From Tabrizicola sp. (GTDB lineage: Bacteria > Pseudomonadota > Alphaproteobacteria > Rhodobacterales > Rhodobacteraceae), in assembly GCF_030694085.1 (NCBI RefSeq), contig NZ_JAUXZE010000032.1, positions 86,536-150,535 on the forward strand: a stretch of DNA of 64,000 nt, in the 5' to 3' direction. The translations under genes and the position numbers were made by a program. Every line of letters starts with the position of its first letter. Position 1 is the first letter of the stretch. Shown here in pieces: positions 17,917 through 26,332 of the stretch. The notes below the pieces were generated by a model. That model was given only the letters and a program-made list of their open reading frames with translations, had not been told where the DNA came from and searched no databases.

Positions 17917-18728
17917 GGATCCCCATTTCTGCCCTCATCGGACTGGTGCTGACCGGCACCTTCCTCTTTGTCGCAATCTTCGCGCAATGGATTGCGCCGT
18001 ACCCGATCAGGGACGTCTCCGGTGGGCAGTGGGAGGGTCCTTCGGCACAGTTCTGGCTGGGGACCGACACCATCGGCCGAGATATCCTGAGCCGCCTGAT
18101 CTACGGCGCGCAGATCACCATCTTCGTGGCGCTGGCCTCTTCTGTGCTGGCCTTTTCGCTAGGGGCCTTCCTGGGGTTCCTTGCGGCGGTCAAGGGCGGC
18201 TGGATCGATCAGGTCCTGTCGCGGATCGTCGATCTGGTGATGGCGGTGCCCTCGCTGATCGTGGCGCTGGTGATGCTGTCGGTGCTGCCCTTGAACCTGA
18301 CCGTGCTGATCCTGGTGATGGGGGTGCTGGATTCGACGCGGGTGTTCCGGCTGTCCCGCGCCGTTGCCGCCGACATTGCGGTGATGGACTATGTCGAGGC
18401 CGCGAAACTGCGCGGCGAGAAAGGCACCTGGGTCATCTTCCGGGAAATCCTGCCCAACGCCCTGTCGCCCCTGGTGGCCGAGTTCGGGCTGCGGTTCATC
18501 TTCGCGGTCCTGTTCATTTCGACCTTGTCGTTCCTGGGCCTGGGCATCCAGCCGCCCTTGGCCGACTGGGGCGGGATGGTGAAGGAAAACAAGGACGGGC
18601 TGATCTATGGCAAGTCGGCCGCCCTGTTGCCGGCCGCCGCGATTGCCGCGCTGGCGATCAGCGTCAACCTGGTCGCCGACTGGATTCTGACACGCACCTC
18701 CAGCCTGAAAGGAGGCCGCGGTGGCTGA
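17913..18728 (+). CDS. ABC transporter permease (DppC-like)
   Basis: Second permease subunit, 271 residues, with the coupling motif YVEAAKLRGEKGTWVIFREI near residue 160 and the N-terminal helix followed by TDTIGRDILSRLIYGAQITI characteristic of OppC/DppC. Start ATG overlaps the stop of the preceding permease. It in turn overlaps the ATPase gene by eight bases, showing translational coupling of the whole importer. Confidence 0.93.
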   Translation: MRIPISALIGLVLTGTFLFVAIFAQWIAPYPIRDVSGGQWEGPSAQFWLGTDTIGRDILSRLIYGAQITIFVALASSVLAFSLGAFLGFLAAVKGGWIDQVLSRIVDLVMAVPSLIVALVMLSVLPLNLTVLILVMGVLDSTRVFRLSRAVAADIAVMDYVEAAKLRGEKGTWVIFREILPNALSPLVAEFGLRFIFAVLFISTLSFLGLGIQPPLADWGGMVKENKDGLIYGKSAALLPAAAIAALAISVNLVADWILTRTSSLKGGRGG

Positions 18729-20355
18729 TCCCCTGTTGCAGATCAAGGGCCTGGTGATCGAAGCGACGTCCTATCCGCCGGGCGAGCCTCCCAAAGAGGT
18801 GACGCTGGTGCATGGGGTGGACCTGACCCTGGCACGCGGCCGCGTGCTGGGCCTGATCGGAGAATCGGGGGCCGGCAAGTCCACCATCGGGCTGTCCGCG
18901 ATGGCCTACGGGCGCGGCGGTGTGCGGCTGACCGGGGGCACGATCCATCTGAACGGACGGGAAATCCGGCTGGCGGATGCCAAGGCATTGCGCGCCCTGC
19001 GGGGGCGCGAGGTGACCTATGTCTCGCAATCTGCGGCGGCCAGTTTCAATCCGGCCAGGCAGATCATGGAGCAGGTTATCGAATCCTCGCTGTCGCATGG
19101 GCTGATGACCAAGCCCGAGGCCGAGGCACGGGCGGTGGCGCTGTTCCGCAAGCTGGGGCTGCCGAACCCGGAAAGCATCGGCAAGCGCTATCCGCACCAG
19201 GTGTCGGGCGGGCAGTTGCAGCGGTGCATGACGGCGATGGCGCTGTGCCCGAAGCCCGATCTGGTGATTTTCGACGAACCGACGACCGCTCTGGACGTCA
19301 CCACGCAGATCGATGTCCTTGCCGCGATCAAGGAGGCGATCCGGGATACCCATGTCGCTGCGCTCTATATCACGCATGACCTTGCCGTGGTGGCGCAGGT
19401 CGCAGACGACATCATGGTGCTGCGGCATGGCCGGATGGTGGAGTTGGGCGAGACCGGCCAGATCATCCACCGGCCGACGCAGGACTATACGAAGGCGCTG
19501 GTCTCGGTCCGCAGTCTTGACCATGTGGAAAAGGCTCCCGCACCGCCGATCCTGCAGGTGCAGAACCTGACGGCGCGGTATCGGGGGACGAATTTCGACG
19601 TCTTGAAGAACGTCTCGGTGGACCTTCCGGTGGGTCAGACGCTGGCTGTGGTCGGCGAAAGCGGCTCGGGCAAGTCGACACTGGCGCGGGCGATCACCGG
19701 GCTTTTGCCGCCGTCGGCGGGGCGGATCACCTTTGCCGGGCGGCAATTGTCGGCGGACCTTGCGGGGCGCACCAAGGACGACCTGCGCGAGATCCAGATG
19801 ATCTACCAGATGGCCGACACCGCGATGAACCCGCGACAGACCGTGGGCACGATCATCGGGCGACCGCTGGAGTTCTACTTCGGTCTGAAGGGCGAGGCGC
19901 GGGACCGCCGGGTGCAGGAGCTTCTGGACCAGATCGAGATGGGCAAGGGATTTGCCGACCGCTTTCCGGCGGAACTTTCGGGGGGCCAGAAGCAGCGGGT
20001 CTGCATCGCGCGGGCGCTGGCGGCGAACCCGAAGCTGATCATCTGCGATGAGGTGACCTCGGCGTTGGACCCGCTGGTGGCGGACGGAATTCTGAAACTG
20101 TTGCTGAACCTGCAGGCCGAAGCGGGGGTGGCCTACCTTTTCATCACGCATGATCTGGCGACGGTGAAGGCCATCGCCGACAAGATTGCGGTAATGTTCA
20201 AGGGGGCCGTGGTGCGCTACGGGCAGAAGACCGACGTGCTGACCCCGCCCTTCGACGATTACACCGACCTCTTGCTGTCCTCGGTCCCGGAGATGGAACA
20301 GGGCTGGCTGGAACAGGTGATCGCGCATCGGAAGATGGAAAGTGCGGGGAACTGA
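18721..20355 (+). CDS. Dipeptide-type ABC transporter ATP-binding protein, two fused ATPase domains
   Basis: Protein of 544 residues combining the DppD-like and DppF-like ATPases. Domain 1 has Walker A GESGAGKST, signature VSGGQLQRCM and Walker B LVIFDEP; domain 2 has GESGSGKST, LSGGQKQRVCIARAL and LIICDE. GTG start at 18721 overlaps the upstream permease. It energises uptake through the two permeases. Such tandem fusions are common for glutathione/peptide importers. Confidence 0.93.
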   Translation: MADPLLQIKGLVIEATSYPPGEPPKEVTLVHGVDLTLARGRVLGLIGESGAGKSTIGLSAMAYGRGGVRLTGGTIHLNGREIRLADAKALRALRGREVTYVSQSAAASFNPARQIMEQVIESSLSHGLMTKPEAEARAVALFRKLGLPNPESIGKRYPHQVSGGQLQRCMTAMALCPKPDLVIFDEPTTALDVTTQIDVLAAIKEAIRDTHVAALYITHDLAVVAQVADDIMVLRHGRMVELGETGQIIHRPTQDYTKALVSVRSLDHVEKAPAPPILQVQNLTARYRGTNFDVLKNVSVDLPVGQTLAVVGESGSGKSTLARAITGLLPPSAGRITFAGRQLSADLAGRTKDDLREIQMIYQMADTAMNPRQTVGTIIGRPLEFYFGLKGEARDRRVQELLDQIEMGKGFADRFPAELSGGQKQRVCIARALAANPKLIICDEVTSALDPLVADGILKLLLNLQAEAGVAYLFITHDLATVKAIADKIAVMFKGAVVRYGQKTDVLTPPFDDYTDLLLSSVPEMEQGWLEQVIAHRKMESAGN

Positions 20356-20361
20356 ACTGCT

Positions 20362-20430
20362 GCTCGTCGATGACTGCGTCGCTCCTCGCTGGGGTGCCAT
20401 CCGACGAGAAGACGAAGTCGCACGAGGAGG
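20362..20430 (+). repeat. Interspersed palindromic repeat, copy 3 of 6
   Basis: Nearly identical to copy 1: GCTCGTCGATGACTGCGTC, CTCCTCGCTGG, CGACGAGAAGACGAAG, CGCACGAGGAGG. It is inserted inside the operon, between the ATPase and phosphodiesterase genes. Its terminal GAGGAGG ends 12 bases before the next ATG and may serve as that gene's ribosome binding site. Confidence 0.8.
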
Positions 20431-20442
20431 CGTCCGGCCGAA

Positions 20443-21276
20443 ATGACCAAACTTCTGCTTATCATCCTGGACGGAGTCCCCTACCGGAACTGGCGGCGGC
20501 TCTTCGGCAACCTGGAAGGCTGGGTCGAACAGGGCGAGGCCCAGGTGCGGCGGATGCGGGCGGTGCTGCCTTCGACGTCGGCGTCCTGCTACGCCTCGAT
20601 CCACACCGGGGTGCCGCCGCAGCAACACCACATCTGGGACAATGCGGATATCCGGCGGGTCACCTATCCCGACGTCTTCAGCGAGGTGACGCTGGCGGGA
20701 AAGAAGACGGGCGCCGTGACGCACAGCTACTGGTCGGAATTCTTCAACCGCGCGCCCTTCGATGTGGTCCGCGACATCGAATATGACGAGCCGGGGGGGC
20801 CGATCACGCACGGGCGGTTTCACACGATGCACGGCTACGGGCACGCGAACCAGATGACGCCGTCGGACCATGATCTATTCGGGACGTTGACGCGGCTGTG
20901 CGAGGTCAAGGGCATCGACTACGGCATCCTGCACACCTGCACTCTGGACAGCATGGGCCACCGCTTCTTCCACGACTGCGCCGAGATGGACCATGCCTGC
21001 TTCCACATGGACGCGATCCTGGCCCCGTTCCTCCACCGCTGGCGGAAATCGGGCTACGAGGTCATCGTCACCGCCGACCACGGCCAGGACGCGCGCGGGC
21101 ATCATGGCGGGACCGGCGAGGATCAGCGGGACTTTGCGTTCTATTACTTCGGAACCAGCAGTTTGCCGCCCGAAGATCATGTGCTGGATCAACTGGCGCT
21201 GGCGCCGTCCATCTTGACGCGGATGGGGGTGCCGGTGCCGCCGACGATGCAGGCCAAACCCTTCTTCACCCCCTGA
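20443..21276 (+). CDS. Type I phosphodiesterase/nucleotide pyrophosphatase-family protein
   Basis: Protein of 277 residues of the alkaline-phosphatase superfamily (NPP branch). Metal and nucleophile motifs are visible: LLIILDGVPYRN at the N-terminus, nucleophile region PSTSASCYASIHTG, then CTLDSMGH and TADHGQDARGHHGG with paired Asp/His ligands. It hydrolyses phosphodiester or phosphonate-type bonds in characterised relatives. No signal peptide is evident. Placed 87 bp after the ABC ATPase on the same strand, it may act on the imported solute. Substrate unknown. Confidence 0.85.
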   Translation: MTKLLLIILDGVPYRNWRRLFGNLEGWVEQGEAQVRRMRAVLPSTSASCYASIHTGVPPQQHHIWDNADIRRVTYPDVFSEVTLAGKKTGAVTHSYWSEFFNRAPFDVVRDIEYDEPGGPITHGRFHTMHGYGHANQMTPSDHDLFGTLTRLCEVKGIDYGILHTCTLDSMGHRFFHDCAEMDHACFHMDAILAPFLHRWRKSGYEVIVTADHGQDARGHHGGTGEDQRDFAFYYFGTSSLPPEDHVLDQLALAPSILTRMGVPVPPTMQAKPFFTP

Positions 21277-21404
21277 ACCCCCGATATTCACGACCCGGTG
21301 TGCAGCACCTGGCGGCAGTCCCGACCTCTGGACATGCTGCCGAATTCGCCGCATAGACGCGCGACCGGCCCCGCCTGACGCCCTTTTCGGAGACCTGCCT
21401 GCCG

Positions 21405-21860
21405 ATGACTGCAAAGACCCGCCTCCTGATCATGGGTCTGATTCTGCCGCTGGCGGCCTGTGCGAGCGGCACCAGCCCGATGCAGCTCTATCCGTTGCAG
21501 GGCCCCATCGCGGATGCCGACCCGACGCTGGTCATCCAGGCGACGGCGAAGAACACCACCGGCACGTCGGGTGAACTTACCTTCCGCCTGCCCGAACGCG
21601 GGCGCTGCACCGGCACCTGGTCCTCGCTGACCCCGCGCACGGTGTCGAACACCAAGGGGATGTCGCTGACCTTCAAGAAGACCGGCGGCGAAGTCGGGCG
21701 GGAGATCGAGACGGTCGCAGGCGTGAACAACGGCGAGATCTATGCCGTCTGCGCCGATGGGACCCGCGTGCAAGGCACCTTTGTCATCGGGTCGGGCACG
21801 GCCAGCGGCACCGGCCAGGCCTCGGACACCAACGGAAACGTCTACAAGCTGCTGTTCTAG
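21405..21860 (+). CDS. Putative lipoprotein, function unknown
   Basis: A 151-residue protein with a lipobox LAAC at about residues 16-19 after a hydrophobic n-region (RLLIMGLILP), predicting lipidation and outer- or inner-membrane anchoring. The mature part is Thr/Gly-rich and beta-strand-like, with a central conserved-looking GRCTGTW. I do not recognise the family with certainty. Its last four bases overlap the convergent aroB stop region. Confidence 0.72.
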   Translation: MTAKTRLLIMGLILPLAACASGTSPMQLYPLQGPIADADPTLVIQATAKNTTGTSGELTFRLPERGRCTGTWSSLTPRTVSNTKGMSLTFKKTGGEVGREIETVAGVNNGEIYAVCADGTRVQGTFVIGSGTASGTGQASDTNGNVYKLLF

Positions 21861-22963
21861 GACCTTAGGGCGTCGTCCAGCACGGAGCGGACGGTGTCGC
21901 CCGGCACGTCGTCGGCAACGAAGGCGTGACCGACCCCGCGCGCGAGGATGAAGCGCAGCTTTCCGTCCACCACCTTCTTGTCCTGACCCATCAGCGCGAT
22001 CAGCGCCTCGGCCCCCGGCAGCGCGCCAGGGATGTCGCGGATGTCGGTCTTCATCCCCATCGCCTTCAGATGCGCGCGGACGCGGCTGGGGTCTTCCTGG
22101 CTGCAAAGGCCAAGACGGGACGACAGCTCGAACGCCAGGGCGCAGCCGATGGCAACGCCTTCGCCGTGGAGCAGGCGGTCAGAGTATCCTGTCGCCTTTT
22201 CAAGCGCATGGCAGAATGTGTGGCCAAGGTTCAGAAGCGCGCGCTCGCCCTCTTCCGTCTCGTCGCGCGACACGATTCCGGCCTTCATCTCGACCGACCG
22301 GGTGACGGCGCGCAGGCGGGCGGCTTTATCGCCAGACCGAAGCGCGGGGCCTTCGCGTTCCAGCCAGTCGAAGAAGGCGGCGTCTCCGAGAAGCCCGTAT
22401 TTCACCACCTCGCCATAGCCCGACAGGAAGTCGCGGTCGGCCAGTGTGTCGAGGACGTCGATGTCGGCAAGCACCAGGCTGGGCTGATGGAAGGCGCCGA
22501 CCAGGTTCTTGCCCTGTGCGGTGTTGATCCCGGTCTTGCCGCCGACCGAGCTGTCCACTTGCGCCAGAAGCGAGGTTGGCAGCTGCACGAAACGCACGCC
22601 CCGGCGCAGAATGGCGGCGGAAAAGCCCACCAGATCGCCGATCACGCCGCCGCCAAGTGCCAGGACCACGTCCTTGCGTTCCACCTTCTGTTCCAGAAGC
22701 CATTCGGTGCAGCGGGCCAGGTTTTCCCAGTTCTTCGTCCCCTCGCCCGGCGGCAGTGCCAGAGCGGTCGAAGCGATGCCTTCGGCCTGTAGCGCCGATT
22801 GCAGCGCAGGCAGGTGCAGGGCCGCGACGGAATCTTCGGTCACGATGGCCACGCGCTGCCTTCGCAGAAGGGGCGCGATCTCGGTCCCGGCACGGGCCAG
22901 GAGGCCATGACCGATCCGCACCTGGTAGGAGCGTTCGCCCAGGTCAACCGCAACAGTGTTCAA
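21857..22963 (-). CDS. aroB: 3-dehydroquinate synthase
   Basis: Second step of the shikimate pathway, converting DAHP to 3-dehydroquinate with NAD and a divalent metal; cytoplasmic, 368 residues. Motifs include GGGVIGDLVGF, the lysine/asparagine region SVGGKTGINTAQGKNLVG and the metal ligand in LNLGHTFCHALE. The start is a TTG at 22963 placed right after GGAGG, which lies inside the end of aroK; this gives MNTVAVDLGERSYQVRIG. It follows aroK with two bases between, a translationally coupled pair. Confidence 0.96.
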   Translation of the reverse strand: MNTVAVDLGERSYQVRIGHGLLARAGTEIAPLLRRQRVAIVTEDSVAALHLPALQSALQAEGIASTALALPPGEGTKNWENLARCTEWLLEQKVERKDVVLALGGGVIGDLVGFSAAILRRGVRFVQLPTSLLAQVDSSVGGKTGINTAQGKNLVGAFHQPSLVLADIDVLDTLADRDFLSGYGEVVKYGLLGDAAFFDWLEREGPALRSGDKAARLRAVTRSVEMKAGIVSRDETEEGERALLNLGHTFCHALEKATGYSDRLLHGEGVAIGCALAFELSSRLGLCSQEDPSRVRAHLKAMGMKTDIRDIPGALPGAEALIALMGQDKKVVDGKLRFILARGVGHAFVADDVPGDTVRSVLDDALRS

Positions 22964-22965
22964 GA

Positions 22966-23502
22966 TCAGACCTCCAGCACGTCGGGCCGTGTTTTCAGCG
23001 CCTCGACCACGCGGGTCGCCATCTCGTCGACGGACCGTTCGGCAGCACTTTCCACCACGATGTCGGCCATCGCATAAAGCGGCTGGCGGGCCTCGTAAAG
23101 CGCGCGCAGCGTCTCGCGCGGGTTGGCGGTGCGCAAGAGGGGCCGTGTCGTCTTGTGGCGGACGCGCTGCCAGAGCAGTTCCAGGTCCGCCTTCAGCCAG
23201 ACCGAAACACCGACGTCATGGATCAGCGTGCGATTCGCAGGCGCCAGGAAGGCCCCGCCCCCGGTCGACAGCACGCAGGGCGTTGCGCGCAGCAGGCGGT
23301 TGATCACTTCGCTTTCTCGGGCACGAAAGAAGGGCTCGCCGTCGCGTTCGAAGATCTCGGCGATGGAACGGTTGGCGGCGCGGACGATCTCTTCATCCGA
23401 ATCCTTGAAGGGCACGCCCAGCTGTCGGGCGACCGCGGTGCCGACTGCGGTCTTGCCGGCCCCCATCATTCCCACAAGAACAACCGTCTTGACCAATCGC
23501 AT
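22966..23502 (-). CDS. aroK: Shikimate kinase
   Basis: Phosphorylates shikimate at O3, step five of the aromatic pathway. The 178-residue product has the P-loop GMMGAGKTAVG at about residues 12-22, the shikimate-binding DSDEEI and the Walker-B-like STGGGAF. ATG at 23502 gives MRLVKTVVLVG; a TTG ten codons upstream is less likely. It is the first gene of the aroK-aroB pair, divergent from the small membrane protein and xerD cluster. Confidence 0.95.
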   Translation of the reverse strand: MRLVKTVVLVGMMGAGKTAVGTAVARQLGVPFKDSDEEIVRAANRSIAEIFERDGEPFFRARESEVINRLLRATPCVLSTGGGAFLAPANRTLIHDVGVSVWLKADLELLWQRVRHKTTRPLLRTANPRETLRALYEARQPLYAMADIVVESAAERSVDEMATRVVEALKTRPDVLEV

Positions 23503-23696
23503 GGCACACCGTTCCTCTGGCCCCGCGGGCAAGGACTTGCCGACGGGAAAACTTTCCCCCTCAATGGCGTGAAGTCTTCCCCAATGCTATATAGATTTGC
23601 AATGGCATCTGCCGCGCCGGGGCCATAACCGGGCGTGCGCAGCAACAATAGCCGGGCGGAACAAGCCGTCCGGGACGTTCGAGGAAGGGCTAGGCG

Positions 23697-23831
23697 ATGG
23701 GTCGGATCATCAAGGCGTTGGTGGTGCTGGTGATTTTGGGCTTCATCGGCTTGACGGGCTATGCCTATCTGGGCGATCTGTCGCCGGTTCAGGGCGAAGT
23801 GAAGAAGCCTGTGGTGTTGAATGCGGACTAG
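23697..23831 (+). CDS. Small single-pass membrane protein (44 aa)
   Basis: ATG at 23697 encodes 44 residues: MGRIIKAL, a hydrophobic segment VVLVILGFIGLTGYAYL, then LSPVQGEVKKPV. An upstream GAGGAAGG provides a ribosome binding site. Its TAG overlaps the ATG region of the following gene by 11 bases. I recall similar short proteins at this position (between aroK and xerD) in Rhodobacterales, which argues that it is real; function unknown. Confidence 0.65.
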   Translation: MGRIIKALVVLVILGFIGLTGYAYLGDLSPVQGEVKKPVVLNAD

Positions 23832-25374
23832 TGCGGCGGGGGTTCTTTCGCTTCTGATGCTGGGGGGACCGGCGGCAGCCCAGGATACGGGCGGCCCGCT
23901 TTCGGCCATCGACTGGCTGTCGCAGTCCGTCGCCACCCCTGCCACGGCAGGCACTGTCGCCCCGTCGCTCGACGAGCCTCCGGTCACCGAAGCGGGCGGC
24001 GCGCTGCCCGCGACGGTCACGACGTCGTCGCTGGACGGCCCCTCGCCCGACGGGGTCGGGCTGATCGCGCCTGCCGTGTCCGGGCTGCCGAAGGACCTTT
24101 GGGGCGCGGGCCTGACGCGCGAGATTGCCGAGCGACTGGTCACCCATCCAGACGACGACCTGCCCGCGTTGCGCCAGTTGTTCCTGACGATGCTTCTGGC
24201 CGAGGTCGCCGCCCCGGTCGATGCCGGGGGCCGGGGCGAGCTGCTGCAGACGCGGATCGACAAGCTGCTTGCGATGGGCGCGCTGGAGCAGGCGGCGGCG
24301 CTGATCGAGGCGGCGGGGGACACAACGCCGGACCTCTTCCGCCGGTCCTTCGACGTGGCGCTGCTGACCGGCGCCGAGGACCGCGCCTGCGAGTCGATGG
24401 CGAATGCGCCGCACCTTGCGCCCACCGTCCCGGCGCGGATCTTCTGCCTGGCGCGGTCGGGCGACTGGGATACGGCGGCGCTGACGATACGGACCTCGCG
24501 CGCCTTGAACCAGATTTCCGCGGATCAGGAGGCCCTGCTGTCGCGGTTTCTGGACCCCGACCTCTTCGAGGGCGAGCCGGTGCCCCCGGCGCCAAGCCCC
24601 GTCACTCCGCTGGACTGGATGATCTATGCCGCCATCGGAGAGCCCTTGCCGACCGAGGGGCTGCCCATCGCATTTTCCTATGCCGAGATCGGTCCCCGCG
24701 CCGGCTGGAAGGCCCGGATCGAAGCGGCCGAGCGGCTGACCCGGGCCGGGACCATCCCGCCGAACGTGATCCTGGGGCTTTACACAGAACGCGATCCTGC
24801 CGCCTCGGGCGGGGTCTGGGACCGGGTGGCGGCCTTCCAGGCCTTTGATGCGGCGCTGACGGCGGGCGATGCGACGCGGGTCGCGGCCGCTCTGCCCGTG
24901 GTCTGGGAACGGATGCAGGAGGTCGAGCTTGAGGTGCCCTTTGCCACGCTTTTCGGCAAGGCGCTTCAGGAGGTGCCACTGACCGGCGAAGCGGCGGCCA
25001 TCGCCTTCCGGGTCGGGCTACTGTCGCCGCAGGCCGAGATGGCCGCAAGAAGACACAGCCCCGTCAATGCCGAGGACGCCTTCCTGATGGCGCTGGCGGT
25101 CGGCGACGCAAAGGAAGCGGTGCCACCTGACAGCCTGGCGCGGGCGATCCAGGCCGCCTTCCGCGAACCGACTCCGTCAACCGAAGCGCAGGCGCTTCTG
25201 GACGAGAACCGCAAGGGCGAGGCGATCGTCGTTGCCATCGACAACATTGCGCGCGGGGTCCAGGGCGATCTGCGTGGCGTCACCGAGGGCCTGTCGCTTT
25301 TGCGGGTTGCGGGCCTGGAGGCGGTCGCGCGGCGCACGGCGCTGGAGCTGATGATCCTGGAACGGCGGGGCTGA
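23821..25374 (+). CDS. Secreted or periplasmic helical protein of unknown function
   Basis: A 517-residue protein with a signal peptide (SAAGVLSLLMLGGPAAAQ, cleavage after about residue 21). The mature part is acidic, alanine-rich and almost entirely helical, compatible with alpha-solenoid or TPR-like repeats, but no catalytic motif is visible. It overlaps the small upstream membrane-protein gene by 11 bases and ends three bases before xerD, so the three are probably cotranscribed. Known only as a hypothetical protein of Rhodobacterales. Confidence 0.75.
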   Translation: MRTSAAGVLSLLMLGGPAAAQDTGGPLSAIDWLSQSVATPATAGTVAPSLDEPPVTEAGGALPATVTTSSLDGPSPDGVGLIAPAVSGLPKDLWGAGLTREIAERLVTHPDDDLPALRQLFLTMLLAEVAAPVDAGGRGELLQTRIDKLLAMGALEQAAALIEAAGDTTPDLFRRSFDVALLTGAEDRACESMANAPHLAPTVPARIFCLARSGDWDTAALTIRTSRALNQISADQEALLSRFLDPDLFEGEPVPPAPSPVTPLDWMIYAAIGEPLPTEGLPIAFSYAEIGPRAGWKARIEAAERLTRAGTIPPNVILGLYTERDPAASGGVWDRVAAFQAFDAALTAGDATRVAAALPVVWERMQEVELEVPFATLFGKALQEVPLTGEAAAIAFRVGLLSPQAEMAARRHSPVNAEDAFLMALAVGDAKEAVPPDSLARAIQAAFREPTPSTEAQALLDENRKGEAIVVAIDNIARGVQGDLRGVTEGLSLLRVAGLEAVARRTALELMILERRG

Positions 25375-25377
25375 GGC

Positions 25378-26316
25378 ATGGCGGATGCCGAGGCGAGCCG
25401 CTGGATCTCGACCTTCCTGGACGCCTGTGCTGCGGAACTGGGGGCAGCGCGGAACACTCAACTGGCCTATGGCCGCGACCTGGTGGATTTCGCCGACTGG
25501 CTTGCGCGGCGCGGCATGGGTTTTGCCGAAGCCGGTCGCGAGGCGGTGGAGGATTACCTGGTTCACTGCGACGCGCAGGGCCTGTCCAAGGCGACCCGCG
25601 CCCGGCGGCTGTCGTCAATCCGCCAGCTTTACCGCTTTGCCTTCGAGGAAGGCTGGCGCCAGGACAACCCTGCCCTGCGGCTGACGGGTCCGGGCCGGGC
25701 CCAGAGCTTGCCGAAAACCCTGACCGAAGCCGAGGTCATCCGGCTGATGGAGGCCGCCCGTACCCGCGGCCGAAATCCGGTGGACCGGCTGCGGGATACG
25801 GCACTGTTCGAGTTGCTCTATGCCACCGGCCTGCGGGTGAGCGAGTTGGTGGGACTGCCCGTCGCCGCAGTGCGCGGCAATCCCCGGATGATTCTGGTGC
25901 GCGGCAAGGGCGACAAGGAACGGATGGTGCCTTTGTCCGGCCCGGCGCGCACGGCGTTGGCCGACTGGCTGGCGCAGCGGGACGCCGACGACGATGCAGG
26001 CCGCAAGGCGGGCCGGACCCCGTCGCGCTTCCTGTTCCCCGGCGAGGGGCGTGAAGGTCATCTGACGCGGCAGCATTTTCATAGCCTGGTCAAGGACGTG
26101 GCCGTTCTGGCCGGGATTTCCCCCGCGCGCGTGACGCCGCATGTCTTGCGCCATGCCTTCGCGACGCATCTTCTGGCCAATGGCGCGGACCTTATGGTGA
26201 TCCAGACGCTGCTGGGCCACGCCGATGTTGCCACGACCGAGATTTATACGCATGTCCTGGATGACCACCTCAAGGACCTGGTCCTGACCAAGCACCCCCT
26301 GGCCCGCAAGAGCTGA
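25378..26316 (+). CDS. xerD: Site-specific tyrosine recombinase XerD
   Basis: Chromosome-dimer resolution recombinase acting at dif with XerC and FtsK. It has 312 residues. The N-terminal SAM-like DNA-binding domain covers about 1-95; the catalytic domain shows the first arginine in TGLRVSELVGL, the lysine in VRGKGDKERMVP, HVLRHAFATH with His and the second Arg, and LLGHADVATTEIYTHV with the third His and nucleophile Tyr. The sequence is of the housekeeping Xer type, not of an island integrase, and the gene neighbourhood is conserved. Confidence 0.93.
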   Translation: MADAEASRWISTFLDACAAELGAARNTQLAYGRDLVDFADWLARRGMGFAEAGREAVEDYLVHCDAQGLSKATRARRLSSIRQLYRFAFEEGWRQDNPALRLTGPGRAQSLPKTLTEAEVIRLMEAARTRGRNPVDRLRDTALFELLYATGLRVSELVGLPVAAVRGNPRMILVRGKGDKERMVPLSGPARTALADWLAQRDADDDAGRKAGRTPSRFLFPGEGREGHLTRQHFHSLVKDVAVLAGISPARVTPHVLRHAFATHLLANGADLMVIQTLLGHADVATTEIYTHVLDDHLKDLVLTKHPLARKS

Positions 26317-26332
26317 ACCCCGGAAAGACCCG

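Noticed and set aside
15351..20355. The ABC importer as the taurine transporter
   Set aside because: Its binding protein and two-permease plus fused-ATPase make-up are of the dipeptide class, unlike TauABC or TRAP-type TauKLM, and it is 22 kb or more from the taurine genes.
18664..20871. 735-codon antisense frame over the ABC ATPase
   Set aside because: The sense strand has two complete ATPase domains; the antisense product is Arg/His-rich without motifs.
25378..26316. Tyrosine recombinase as evidence for an integrated island at 25 kb
   Set aside because: Sequence and neighbourhood are those of housekeeping XerD; no att-like repeats or foreign genes are next to it.
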